Assembly (NCBI GenBank): GCA_964444125.1
Contig: CAYUFB010000005.1
Coordinates: 1-50,135 of the forward strand
Length of the DNA stretch: 50,135 nucleotides
Direction: 5' to 3'
Origin: CAYUFB01 sp964444125
Lineage (GTDB): Bacteria > Patescibacteriota > Dojkabacteria > B142 > JAFGMG01
Shown in pieces: positions 15,685-24,570 of the stretch. The stretch's first letter is position 1, and every line of letters begins with the position of its first letter. The notes beneath the pieces are model-generated. The model was given only the letters and a program-made list of their open reading frames with translations. It was not told the origin of the DNA and did not search any database. Made by a program: the position numbers and the translations under genes.

Positions 15685-17973
15685 TTAAGCTTCTACTAAT
15701 CCATAAGATTTGATCTTGGCGATATTAAGTGTATCTATATATGATGCAAGTTGAATTAATGCATCCCTTATCTCTTCTATGGCTATATCTTGATGTCCGT
15801 CGACGAGTATCACTGCTTTTTTTGTGGAATCTGTGATTTTGGTTCTATTTGCATCCCTGTAGTTAAAATCCATACAGATAACTCCATCACTATCTTTATA
15901 TACAATTTCTCCTTTATCCAATTCAATTTCATCTTTTTCACCTATTCGCAAGATCTTTTCTCCACCTTTGGCAAGCGATAGACTAATTACACCATTTATC
16001 TGGTCAAGATCATATGCCGCCATAGGAAGTTCTAGGCTTGCAGAAAGCGAATTATATAAATCTACAAGGTTATTGATCTCATATATTCCTTTATTATCAA
16101 CTATTCTTCTAATCAAACTTTCTGCACTATTTAGTCTCTTTCTTGGATCAACTCCTGACTCTTCATATACAATACGAAATCCATCAAGAATTTCTGAGGA
16201 CTTGATATCTGCTTTTGTCTTGAATTTCTTTTTAACTTGTTTTTCCAATCTTCTAATTATTTTTTCTAATTCTGGAGTACGTTTAGAAATATTAATATCT
16301 TCTAATTCAAGATAGCCAGTTTTCAGACCTGGATAATTTTTCGTGATATCTTTATCAACTTTTATCAAATTTGAAATAGGAACATTATTTATGTCGTATT
16401 TATTCTCAATTTCTATATTATTTTCGTTTGATGAATTATTAACTAAATATTCTTCACCATATATTTCTTTTTGTAATTTAGTAACTTGAGCAGGTTTTTG
16501 TAATGGGAAAAATGTCACATCATCAATGTACTCTGTTTCAGTAAACATCATAGTAAGTCTCTCAATACCAGGGCCAAGACCTGTTGTAGGTGGCATACCA
16601 TATTCCATGGCTTCAATAAACTCTATATCCATTGGGTGGAATTCGTCCACTCCTTTGTCACGCTGTTTCATTTGGTCCTTGAATCTATCAAAAAGCTCTA
16701 CTGGATCATTGAGTTCTGTCCAATTATCTCCTCCTTCAATACCACCTATAAATATTTCAAATCTCTCTACAAACCTTGAGTCGCTATCCATCCTTTTGGC
16801 TAGTGGAGAAATCTCGACTGGATGTCCATATATAAATGTTGGCTCAATCAAATGCTCTTCAACTCGTTCCTCAAATACTTTGACCATACATTCTCCTATT
16901 GTATCCGGCTTTTCTGTAATTTTGAGATCATCAAGCACTTTGTGTGCCTGTGTAAGTGATTTGATCCTATCAAAATCTATGTAAGTGTATTTCTTGACTG
17001 CATCTATCATCATGATTCTAGGCCATTTCTTTCCAAAATCTATTTCATGTCCTCTGATATTGAAGACTGTTTTGCCAAACACTTTATTGCCAATATATTT
17101 GTACATTTCTTCTATCAAATCCATGTTGTACTCGTAATTATGAAAAGCCGTCATAGTTTCAAGCATAGAGAACTCTGGATTATGAGTCCTATCTATTCCT
17201 TCGTTGCGGAAATATCCGACAATGTTATATACGTTTTCAAATCCAGAGATGATAAGCCTTTTTAGATATAGTTCATGAGAAATTGCCATATAATAATCAA
17301 CATCTAGAGCATTTACATGTGTTGTAAATGGTTTAGCTGTTCCACCTCCATAAAGTGGTTGTATTATTGGTGTTTTGATCTCTAGAAAGCCTTTTGAATT
17401 CAAAAATTCCCTAATGGCAAATTCAATTTTGGCTCTAGCTTCAAATCGCCATTTTTTTTCTGGATTCATGATCATATCAAGATATCTCTGGCGAAATAGT
17501 GTCTCTTTGTCCTTGATACCTTCATGCTTTGCTGGAAGTGGTCGGATGCTTTTTGTGAGTATTTTAAGTTCGCTTACTAAGATTGAGATTTCTCCTCTTT
17601 GTGTTTTGGTGATAGTTCCTGTTGCTTCCACAATATCTCCAACATCAATCAGATTCAAATCACCAAAACCTATTGTTTGATTCTTTGATGATGTCGCATT
17701 TAACTCGTCTTCTCTAATATATAGCTGCAATTTGCCTGTCTGATCTTGGATGTGACCAAATGCAAGCTTGCCGTGCTCTCTAAATGACATCAGTCTGCCA
17801 GCTACTGTTGTGGCTTTGCCTTCAAGTTTATTGAAATTGTCAATTATTTCTAAATTGTTTTTCTTCTTATTTGATGTGGATGGATATGGGTTTATACCTA
17901 GTTCCTTAAGTTTCCTGACCTTTTCTAATCTTTCATTTCTAATTTGTATAAGCGATGAACCTGGTTTTTCCAT
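15685..17973 (-). CDS. lysS: Lysyl-tRNA synthetase (class II) fused to a B3/4-like domain
   Basis: The product is 762 residues, while bacterial LysRS is usually about 490-510. The first part is a normal class II LysRS: OB-fold anticodon domain (about 55-155), motif 2 FRNEGIDRTHNPEFSMLE near 255, and motif 3 GLGPGIERLTMMF near 463, ending at FFPLQKP near 490. After an Asn-rich linker, residues about 545-755 read as a B3/4 domain, the fold used by PheRS beta for editing and by stand-alone proteins: YPGLKTGYLELED, GVDPRKRLNSAESLIRR, NNLVDLYNSLSASLELPMAAYD, GEIVYKDSDGVICMDFNYRD. Fusion to LysRS is unusual; a tRNA-quality role is inference. No frameshift is seen at the joint. Confidence 0.9.
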   Translation of the reverse strand: MEKPGSSLIQIRNERLEKVRKLKELGINPYPSTSNKKKNNLEIIDNFNKLEGKATTVAGRLMSFREHGKLAFGHIQDQTGKLQLYIREDELNATSSKNQTIGFGDLNLIDVGDIVEATGTITKTQRGEISILVSELKILTKSIRPLPAKHEGIKDKETLFRQRYLDMIMNPEKKWRFEARAKIEFAIREFLNSKGFLEIKTPIIQPLYGGGTAKPFTTHVNALDVDYYMAISHELYLKRLIISGFENVYNIVGYFRNEGIDRTHNPEFSMLETMTAFHNYEYNMDLIEEMYKYIGNKVFGKTVFNIRGHEIDFGKKWPRIMMIDAVKKYTYIDFDRIKSLTQAHKVLDDLKITEKPDTIGECMVKVFEERVEEHLIEPTFIYGHPVEISPLAKRMDSDSRFVERFEIFIGGIEGGDNWTELNDPVELFDRFKDQMKQRDKGVDEFHPMDIEFIEAMEYGMPPTTGLGPGIERLTMMFTETEYIDDVTFFPLQKPAQVTKLQKEIYGEEYLVNNSSNENNIEIENKYDINNVPISNLIKVDKDITKNYPGLKTGYLELEDINISKRTPELEKIIRRLEKQVKKKFKTKADIKSSEILDGFRIVYEESGVDPRKRLNSAESLIRRIVDNKGIYEINNLVDLYNSLSASLELPMAAYDLDQINGVISLSLAKGGEKILRIGEKDEIELDKGEIVYKDSDGVICMDFNYRDANRTKITDSTKKAVILVDGHQDIAIEEIRDALIQLASYIDTLNIAKIKSYGLVEA

Positions 17974-18035
17974 TTGGATTAATTATAAATACATGCAGGT
18001 ATTATATCTTTGAAGCATACTATAGAGCAAGCTCT

Positions 18036-18986
18036 TTACTTCGTACTTTCGATTCTGACCCAAATCTTCTCAAAGTCTCTTTTTAAGATCTTTTGCTCAA
18101 AAATTATCTGTATCCAGAGAATCGATCTAATTGGGATAAGTAGGGTAGACCAGATATATTCTTTCAGACTTGCTGCGTATTTGAAAGGATACCAAAACAT
18201 CTCGATCTCATGCCAAGGACTTCTTGATTTCGTCTCTTCCTTCACTATCCCATACTTCCATAATTGAACGTATCCGCCAGTTGATCTTTTCTTTTGTTTG
18301 AAATAATCAGATAGATTTTTTGGGTACTTGATGTAGGCTATAGCTTCTGGTTCATATCCAAGTTTGTATCCCTTGTTATAGATCATATAGCTGATATAGG
18401 CATCATCAACTAATGTATCTTCCGGTAATCTGAAATCAAACGCATCACGTCTTATGGCCATTATATAACCACTTAAAGGGAAGAATTTATGTTTTTTGAC
18501 AAACAACCTACTTTTATCTGGGCTGATGCCTTTTAGATCAATCATTCTACGATAATGATTGGCATCAGCAAAAAGATGACCGAAATACCCCATCATTTCT
18601 TTTTTACTATCAGCAGAAACTGGTCTACCTGTTACAGCACCATACTCTATATTTGTCTCAAGAAATTTTACAAGGTTTGCAATTGCATTTTTTGCTAAAT
18701 ATATATCACCATCTGTAAGTATAATTATTTCACCACTTACGTTTTTTAACCCCAGATTTATTGCGTTTGGTTTGCCATTTGCAGGGTCCTTGATCTGAAC
18801 AAGGTTTGTGTTTGGATATTTTTGTGCTTCAAGTAACCCTGCTTCTAAAGTTTCTACATCAGGGCTAAGCTGAATGAGTTCAATAGAACCATCAAAACCC
18901 GAATATTTTGGATCACATATAGAAGATACAGCCTTAGCTATCGTTTTTTGCTCTTTAAATGCAGTTAGAATTACACTTATTTTCAT
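18036..18986 (-). CDS. Family 2 glycosyltransferase
   Basis: The GT-A fold glycosyltransferase begins at MKISVILTAFKEQKTIAKAVSSI, which fixes the start at 18986; an upstream ATG at 19019 would overlap the preceding gene by 29 bases. Motifs are KPNAINLGLKNVSGEIIILTDGDIY (the DXD-like TDGD), then FPLSGYIMAIRRDAF, and LVDDAYISYMIYNKGYKLGYEPEA.AYIKYP with the ED-like acceptor region. The C-terminal K/R-rich part (QKKRSTGGYVQLWKYG) is like the QxxRW region of processive enzymes. A hydrophobic stretch near the end (about 275-295) could contact the membrane. The substrate is unknown. Confidence 0.88.
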   Translation of the reverse strand: MKISVILTAFKEQKTIAKAVSSICDPKYSGFDGSIELIQLSPDVETLEAGLLEAQKYPNTNLVQIKDPANGKPNAINLGLKNVSGEIIILTDGDIYLAKNAIANLVKFLETNIEYGAVTGRPVSADSKKEMMGYFGHLFADANHYRRMIDLKGISPDKSRLFVKKHKFFPLSGYIMAIRRDAFDFRLPEDTLVDDAYISYMIYNKGYKLGYEPEAIAYIKYPKNLSDYFKQKKRSTGGYVQLWKYGIVKEETKSRSPWHEIEMFWYPFKYAASLKEYIWSTLLIPIRSILWIQIIFEQKILKRDFEKIWVRIESTK

Positions 18987-18990
18987 GTCT

Positions 18991-19749
18991 TTAATACTTT
19001 CTAATTTCTCCAACTCCATTAATTTTTTTATCTACAGTTGTTGGATCACCTTTGTAGATAATTTTGCCTGTACCATTGATTACTGCATCAAGTTTATCAC
19101 TTACATACAAAGAAACATCTGCAGAACCATTTATATCAATCTCTGCAGTATCACTAATCAAACTATCAGCATAGTATTTGCCTGCACCATTAATAATAAT
19201 TTTTTGAGTCGAGACACTTCCTTTTATAAAACACTCAGAAACTCCATCAATATTCACTTTCAAAGAATCCACGTGAAGTCCATCGATTTTTAATTTGCCT
19301 GCACCATTAAATTGAATCTCTAGGGATTTGGTATCCAGGTACTCAGTTGAGAAATTTGCAGTACCATCAAACCTTAATTTGTCTATATCAGGTGCTTTGA
19401 CATATACATTTATCTCCTTAGTAGGAAAGATCATCGATCCAAATGGCCAGAAATAATCTCGCTCATAATCTATACTAAGCTTTTTGGATTTAACTATCAC
19501 ATTCATTCTATCTAAGATATTGTCCTCTGCGCTAACTACCACTTCATAATCATCACCTTGAGTATAATAAATATTGCCTTGACCCTTAAATTGAAGATAA
19601 TTAAACTCCTCAAGATCATAAACCTCAGTGACTACATTCCCACTACCACGGCCAGTGAAATACCCAAGAGCAAAAAAACTACTGATCATAACACAACTGA
19701 TAAGCGCCCCAACTATGATCATGCTTAGGAGAAAATACTTGCTTTTCAT
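18991..19749 (-). CDS. DUF2807 (head GIN domain) exported protein
   Basis: The protein has 252 residues. A hydrophobic N-terminal anchor spans about 7-32, followed by FTGRGSGNVVTEVYDLEEFNYLQFKGQGNIYYTQG, a typical start of DUF2807. A right-handed beta-type repeat with recurrent NG.G or DG.A turns follows (FDGTANFS, FNGAGKLK, INGAGKYY, INGSADVS, INGTGKIIY, INGVGEIRKY). The family is called putative adhesin, without firm proof. It stands just upstream of the GT2 gene in the same direction, with the stop and next ATG four bases apart. Confidence 0.85.
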   Translation of the reverse strand: MKSKYFLLSMIIVGALISCVMISSFFALGYFTGRGSGNVVTEVYDLEEFNYLQFKGQGNIYYTQGDDYEVVVSAEDNILDRMNVIVKSKKLSIDYERDYFWPFGSMIFPTKEINVYVKAPDIDKLRFDGTANFSTEYLDTKSLEIQFNGAGKLKIDGLHVDSLKVNIDGVSECFIKGSVSTQKIIINGAGKYYADSLISDTAEIDINGSADVSLYVSDKLDAVINGTGKIIYKGDPTTVDKKINGVGEIRKY

Positions 19750-19766
19750 ATATCCACTATAATAGG

Positions 19767-20111
19767 TTATATAAGGGTTATAGTTTGATTTATCTTCGCG
19801 TCCTTCTTTTTTTTCTCTCGTGCTTCATTTCTTAAGCTTGCAAGTTTCCACATAAATATTTTAGCTTTATTTTTAGCTTTTGGATAGTCTAAAGTATAAC
19901 TTAATGCCTGCTCAAGAATAGGCCTTTTTTCTCTTTTTGCAAGCTTAATATAAAGAGATTTATGTGCCATATCATCAAGCTTGACCGCTAGTCTATAACC
20001 ATAATCCTGAAACTCCCTTGAAATATATTTTTTGGGCTTTTCTTCAACACCAGAATACTCATTTTTTAATAATAAATCCTTTATACTTGTGAAATCGTGT
20101 TTTGCCCTCAT
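19767..20111 (-). CDS. Small basic protein, unknown
   Basis: This 114-residue lysine-rich protein is predicted to be helical (YRLAVKLDDMAHKSLYIKLAKREKRPILEQALSYTLDYPKAKNKAKIFMWKLASLRNE). No motif is recognised. Its ATG overlaps the stop of the Mur-ligase-like gene by one base, so the two are coupled. The segment with paired basic and aromatic residues could bind nucleic acid, but this is a guess. Confidence 0.65.
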   Translation of the reverse strand: MRAKHDFTSIKDLLLKNEYSGVEEKPKKYISREFQDYGYRLAVKLDDMAHKSLYIKLAKREKRPILEQALSYTLDYPKAKNKAKIFMWKLASLRNEAREKKKKDAKINQTITLI

Positions 20112-21484
20112 TAATTACAGTTTTTCAATTCATTAGTTAATTTAATAATATTCTCTTCCATACCATGGCTAGAGAGAAATGCATAAATTGTTTTCTTATC
20201 AGGTGACTCTTCTTTTAGTAATTCTGTTATTAGATCTTCTTGCTCTACTGCTATTGATACATTATCATTTTCATTAAGCTTAGAACTTAAAGTAACATTG
20301 TCAATTGGGTATTTTGTAGATTTAATAATCGAAGCAAAAGGTGGCAAAATAACAGTATCAGAATTTTCAAAAATACTATAAGTATAATTATCAAGAGACT
20401 CTTTGGTCCTGTTGCCGACATTAGGCTCAAATATTGTTACTATTTTGGCATCTTTATACTCCTGCCTTATACTTGCAAGACTAGCCTTTACCTTTGGAGG
20501 TGAGCTTGCAAAATCATCAATAACGATATGACTAGAAGTTTGATACTTAATCTCTAATCGCCTTTTGATACCCTCATATGATTCGAGTGCCTTTTTGATA
20601 TCAAAGCCATCACCAACAATACTTAAAACAACATTCAAAGCAGTATAAAGGTTATCCTTGTTGAATTGTCCTATAACTTTGAGTTTCGTGTTGTATTTTG
20701 ATTCCAATTGCTCGATTATATTTTTGTCAAAAGGAACTACCTGTGCTTTGATATTCTGGCATGCTTGTTTGACATCCTCATCATCATAATTTGCAAAAAC
20801 GGTCACATCGAAATCAAGTGATGCGAGATATTTGTGAAAATTCTGGACGTAGTCGTTTTTGGTAGGGAAAATATCAACATGATCCCAGTCGATACCGGTC
20901 ACAAGAACGTATTTGGGACGAAAGGCAAAAAATTTGGATACAGGATTGGCTCTAGAGATTATATATTCATCGCCTTCTACAACAGAAAATTGCCTATCAT
21001 CGCTCTTAAATTCAATACTAGATGTTCCGTCTTTAGCAATTCCACCAAACATATATGAACTTTTGTATCCAAAATGATTGAGTATATGTGCTATTGATGC
21101 TACTGTTGTAGTTTTAGCATATGTTCCAATTACAAGGATTAGATTGTCATTTGCTATATGATTATTGATCAACTCCGGAAAGTTCGAGATTTTGATGTTT
21201 TGTTTAGTTGCAAATAAATACTCCTTATTCTTCAGAGATATTCCACTGCCACAAACAACTAAAGCAGGCAACTTATTATCATCTACTAAATTTGAATAAC
21301 TATAATTAGTAAACAACTGTAATTTCGAATTCTCAAGGAGAGATTTGATAGGTTCATAAAGCTCAGTATCTGACCCAGTAACCTTGTATCCCAATTGAGC
21401 AAGTTTGATAGCAAGAGGGGCCATCGTGACACCACCTATGCCTATAAAGTGAATCCAATTAGTATTAGTAACAAAATTTTTCAT
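20111..21484 (-). CDS. Mur ligase family protein, MurC/Mpl-like, with altered active-site motifs
   Basis: The protein has 457 residues with the MurC/Mpl layout: Rossmann-like N-domain WIHFIGIGGVTMAPLAIKLAQLGYKVTGSD, a central ATP domain, and a C-domain beginning with RRLEIKY. In known enzymes the P-loop reads GTHGKTTT; here it is GTYAKTTT near 119. The C-domain signature DDFAHHPT of Mpl reads DDFASSPP near 323. VVEGDEYIISR and the FEP segment (FEPNVGNRT) are closer to Mpl (murein tripeptide ligase) than to MurC. The missing histidines and changed P-loop glycine suggest altered substrate or weakened activity. Presence in a peptidoglycan context is inference. Confidence 0.8.
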   Translation of the reverse strand: MKNFVTNTNWIHFIGIGGVTMAPLAIKLAQLGYKVTGSDTELYEPIKSLLENSKLQLFTNYSYSNLVDDNKLPALVVCGSGISLKNKEYLFATKQNIKISNFPELINNHIANDNLILVIGTYAKTTTVASIAHILNHFGYKSSYMFGGIAKDGTSSIEFKSDDRQFSVVEGDEYIISRANPVSKFFAFRPKYVLVTGIDWDHVDIFPTKNDYVQNFHKYLASLDFDVTVFANYDDEDVKQACQNIKAQVVPFDKNIIEQLESKYNTKLKVIGQFNKDNLYTALNVVLSIVGDGFDIKKALESYEGIKRRLEIKYQTSSHIVIDDFASSPPKVKASLASIRQEYKDAKIVTIFEPNVGNRTKESLDNYTYSIFENSDTVILPPFASIIKSTKYPIDNVTLSSKLNENDNVSIAVEQEDLITELLKEESPDKKTIYAFLSSHGMEENIIKLTNELKNCN

Positions 21485-21627
21485 ATAGATTTGATAATTG
21501 TTATATTCTAGCTAATTTTTCGGTTTTTGGGAAATATTGTTAAATCAATATTTTTTGTTTAAACTAATAAATCAAACTTCCCAATCTTTAAAGTAGCAAA
21601 GTATTTAGAAAAAAAATTACCAAATGC

Positions 21628-21680
21628 TTGACACACAATCCATTGTTGGATATTCTAATCTCAACCACAATTCATTGTGT
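21628..21680 (+). promoter_or_regulatory. nrdR promoter with two NrdR boxes
   Basis: TTGACA (21628-21633) and TATTCT (21651-21656) are exactly 17 bases apart. Two imperfect palindromes of the NrdR-box type (ideal ACACAAT-NN-ATTGTGT) lie at 21633-21648 (ACACAATCCATTGTTG) and 21665-21680 (CCACAATTCATTGTGT). Their 32-base offset is three helical turns, as is usual for NrdR box pairs. One box fills the -35/-10 spacer and the other covers the start region, so NrdR should repress its own operon. Confidence 0.75.
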
Positions 21681-21872
21681 TTTGGTGGCAGACATAATAA
21701 AAATAAGCTGGCACTTTTTAACTATAGCTTCTTATTGTCTGACTTTGCCATAAAAAATGTAACACAAAATGGATACATTGTGATTATCTTGTTGATAGTC
21801 TGTATATTTTGTGGCTAAGTTGTGAAATATCTGTGGATAAGACAATATTGATATACATTAATAATTTTCGTT
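21681..21872 (+). promoter_or_regulatory. Structured nrdR leader
   Basis: About 190 bases lie between the promoter and nrdR. TGGCAGACATAATAA (21686-21700) pairs with TTATTGTCTG..TGCCA (21732-21750), with an inner AGCT/AGCT helix. A further CACAAAATG..CATTGTG inverted repeat lies at about 21765-21783. No B12-box or other known riboswitch core is recognised. The rest of the larger gap back to 21485 shows nothing besides the promoter. Confidence 0.45.
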
Positions 21873-22319
21873 ATGCTTTGTCCATATTGCAAATCGAGCC
21901 AGTCAAAAGTAGTCGATAAGAGAGATAACTCAGAAACAGGCGTTACAAGAAGACGCAGAGAGTGTCTTGACTGCAATAAAAGATATACAACATACGAAAG
22001 AGTTGAAAGCATTAATCTAATTGTTGAAAAGAGAAGTGGGAGATTACAGGAATTTGATAGAGAGAAACTAAATTTAGCAATCAAGAAGGCTGTCAAAAAA
22101 CGCCCCATAACTGATGCACAGATAGAGGCGATTGTAGCTGATATTGAATTAGAGTTACTTCAAGGCAAAAACACGCAAGTGAAATCTAGCGTAATTGGTG
22201 AATTAGTTCTTGATAAACTTAAGCAACTTGATCAAATTGGATATTTGCTGTTTGCTTCAGTTTATAGAGATTTTGATTCTATTGAGGAATTCGAGAAGGA
22301 AATAAAACGACTTAAATAA
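21873..22319 (+). CDS. nrdR: Transcriptional repressor NrdR
   Basis: This 148-residue protein is the nucleotide-sensing repressor of ribonucleotide reductase genes. A zinc ribbon with C3, C6, C31 and C34 (MLCPYC..ECLDC) and the RRRRE basic stretch is followed by an ATP-cone at about 49-139 (LIVEKRSGRLQEFDREKLNLAIKKAV..). Length and order match the family exactly. It is the first gene of the operon whose promoter carries NrdR boxes and which contains all the nrdJ genes, so autoregulation with its targets is likely. Confidence 0.95.
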   Translation: MLCPYCKSSQSKVVDKRDNSETGVTRRRRECLDCNKRYTTYERVESINLIVEKRSGRLQEFDREKLNLAIKKAVKKRPITDAQIEAIVADIELELLQGKNTQVKSSVIGELVLDKLKQLDQIGYLLFASVYRDFDSIEEFEKEIKRLK

Positions 22320-22342
22320 AATTTATGTTTTAATAAATTATT

Positions 22343-24115
22343 ATGTCCAAAAAGCAAAATCATCTACAATTTAGTGAAAATGCTAAGTTTATAATAGAAA
22401 AACGATACCTCAAAGTAGACAAAAATAATAATCCAATTGAAACTCCACAAGAGATGTTTTCAAGAATTGCGAAATTTATTGCCTCTGCTGAAACAGACTT
22501 GTCGGATAAGAAAAAAGGCTACAAAATACCAAACAAAGCTGAAATGGACGGGATTATCAAGGATTTCTACGAAATACAAGCCAATATGGAATTTTTGTCA
22601 GGCATGAGTCTTCTAGATCGTGGCAAAGAAGAACTAGTTGCTGCATGTTATGTGATGCCTATACATGATTCTGTTGAGTCAATCTATGGAACTCTCGCTC
22701 ACACAACAACACTACATAGACGTGGTGCTGGGATTGGGTATGACTGGTCAGAAGTAAGACCCGAAGGTGAACGTGTCAAATCAACCGGAAGGGAAGCTAG
22801 TGGTCCAATATCATTCATGCGTCTATATGACTTCTCATCAGAAACCATCATGAATCGTGGCAGTCAACGTCATGCTGGCCATATGGGAATATTACGAGTT
22901 GATCATCCGGATATATTGAAATTTATTAGTGCCAAGCAAGATTACACGCAACTGACAAATTTCAATATATCTGTTGCTATCACAGATGAATTTGTCAAAG
23001 CAGCCCAAAACAATACAAGCTTCGATTTGAAATTCGATGGCAAAGTCTATGAAACAGTAAATGCTAGAGAATTGTTAGATACAATATGTAAATCAATACA
23101 TAGAAGCGGTGAACCTGGATTCATCTTTATAGATGAGGTCAATAGATCAAATCCAACCCCAAATGTAGGCAAGATGACCGCAACAAACCAGTGTGGTGAG
23201 CAACCATTATTACCTTATGAAGCGTGCAATTTGGGTTCATTGGTCTTATCTAAATTTTTTATCAAAGACGTACTCTCAAGCGATCCTGTCAAAAGAATTG
23301 ATTGGGATAAACTAGATAAAGTCACTAGAATTGGGGTGAGGTTCTTAGATAACACTATCACAGTCTCTAAACACCTACTTCCTGAAATTGAGCAGATTGT
23401 TAAACACGGAAACAGAAAAATTGGTATTGGAGTTATGGGGTGGGCTGATTTATTATTTCTGCTTGAAATTCCCTATAATAGCCAGGAAGCACTCACACTT
23501 GCTGAGACAATTATGAAATTTATAAATAACTCAGCACGGCAGGCAAGCCAAGATCTTGGCAAATCCAGAGGCGATTTTGGTAATTTCAAAGGTTCAAGAC
23601 TAGAAAAGAAATATAAAAATATGCGTAATGCCACAGTGACAACTATTGCTCCAAATGGCACGACATCTCTTGTAGCTGATGTAAACGGAGGAATAGAGCC
23701 AGTTTTTGCACTAGCTTATACTCGTAAGAACATGGAGACAGTTGGAGCAGATACTGAACTTGTGATAGTTAATCAAATATTTGAAGATAAGCTCAAGTCA
23801 GAATGGCTCTATGATCAAGAACTTATGAAGAAAGTAGCCAACGCTGGTACACTAAGAGAGATAAATGAAATACCAGATAAACTAAAAAATATATTTGTAA
23901 CATCCTATGATATTGATCCATCTTGGCATATAAAGATGCAGGGAGCATTTCAAAAATATACTGATAATGCAGTATCTAAAACCATCAATATGCATGAAGA
24001 TGCAACAGTTGAGGATATTATTGATTCGTTTTTCTTAGCAGTTGATGAACACCTTAAGGGACTGACTATATACAGAGATAAAAGTAGAGATAAACAAGTA
24101 CTGAATATTAAATAA
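22343..24115 (+). CDS. nrdJ: B12-dependent ribonucleotide reductase, short NrdJ without C-terminal tail
   Basis: This 590-residue class II reductase catalytic domain reduces ribonucleotides with adenosylcobalamin. Conserved sites are the first redox Cys in ACYVMPIHDS near 102, the radical Cys and Glu in NQCGEQPL near 284, the second redox Cys in CNLGS near 295, and ATVTTIAPNGTTSLVADVNGGIEPVFAL. The protein ends right after KGLTIYRDKSRDKQVLNIK. It therefore lacks the TSCPD domain and the cysteine-rich tail that re-reduces the active site in other NrdJ proteins. It may depend on the long NrdJ at 25289 for that tail. Confidence 0.9.
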   Translation: MSKKQNHLQFSENAKFIIEKRYLKVDKNNNPIETPQEMFSRIAKFIASAETDLSDKKKGYKIPNKAEMDGIIKDFYEIQANMEFLSGMSLLDRGKEELVAACYVMPIHDSVESIYGTLAHTTTLHRRGAGIGYDWSEVRPEGERVKSTGREASGPISFMRLYDFSSETIMNRGSQRHAGHMGILRVDHPDILKFISAKQDYTQLTNFNISVAITDEFVKAAQNNTSFDLKFDGKVYETVNARELLDTICKSIHRSGEPGFIFIDEVNRSNPTPNVGKMTATNQCGEQPLLPYEACNLGSLVLSKFFIKDVLSSDPVKRIDWDKLDKVTRIGVRFLDNTITVSKHLLPEIEQIVKHGNRKIGIGVMGWADLLFLLEIPYNSQEALTLAETIMKFINNSARQASQDLGKSRGDFGNFKGSRLEKKYKNMRNATVTTIAPNGTTSLVADVNGGIEPVFALAYTRKNMETVGADTELVIVNQIFEDKLKSEWLYDQELMKKVANAGTLREINEIPDKLKNIFVTSYDIDPSWHIKMQGAFQKYTDNAVSKTINMHEDATVEDIIDSFFLAVDEHLKGLTIYRDKSRDKQVLNIK

Positions 24116-24123
24116 TTAATATA

Positions 24124-24552
24124 ATGCAGCTTTGGGGAAGTTTTGGACTTGTAGTCCACAAAAACAAGATAATATTACAACAGAGAAATGACCCTGGAAC
24201 TAAGTTTCATAAAAAATGGGCACTCCCTGGTGGAATTATTCAATTTGGGGAACATCCCAAGGAAACACTAATTAGAAGAGCGCTAGAGGAGATCGGTATT
24301 TATGTAGAGGTTACAGATATGATTCCAATCGTACAAAATTACGTCGATGAAGATAAGCAATTACTTTTGCTCTTTTATCTGGCCAAAACAACTCAAACAA
24401 AATTACAGAACCTTGATGATCATGATGACATTTTGGATGTGAAATGGGTAGATATCAAAGACATACCGAAAGTACCGTTATTAAGAGGTACAAGAGATCC
24501 AGTCAAACTCGGTCTTAGAATGCTTTATCATATCAACAACAAAAAATCTTAA
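24124..24552 (+). CDS. Nudix hydrolase
   Basis: The protein has 142 residues. The Nudix box is GGIIQFGEHPKETLIRRALEEIGI at about 37-60. The consensus GX5EX7REUXEEXGU is kept except for RE, which is RR; the metal-binding EE pair is present. It is preceded by LQQRNDPGTKFHKKWALPGG. It starts nine bases after nrdJ in the same operon, so it may clean or hydrolyse nucleotides, but the substrate cannot be read from the sequence. Confidence 0.9.
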   Translation: MQLWGSFGLVVHKNKIILQQRNDPGTKFHKKWALPGGIIQFGEHPKETLIRRALEEIGIYVEVTDMIPIVQNYVDEDKQLLLLFYLAKTTQTKLQNLDDHDDILDVKWVDIKDIPKVPLLRGTRDPVKLGLRMLYHINNKKS

Positions 24553-24570
24553 ATTATTAAATATTTATCA

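Noticed and set aside
21624..21818. Open frame of 64 codons upstream of nrdR
   Set aside because: It lies across the promoter and NrdR boxes and has no protein-like features; probably chance.
21485..21872. Possible cobalamin riboswitch ahead of the B12-dependent reductase operon
   Set aside because: No B12-box (GCCACTG..) or matching core helices could be found on the plus strand; the gap is better explained by the promoter, NrdR boxes and a simple hairpin.
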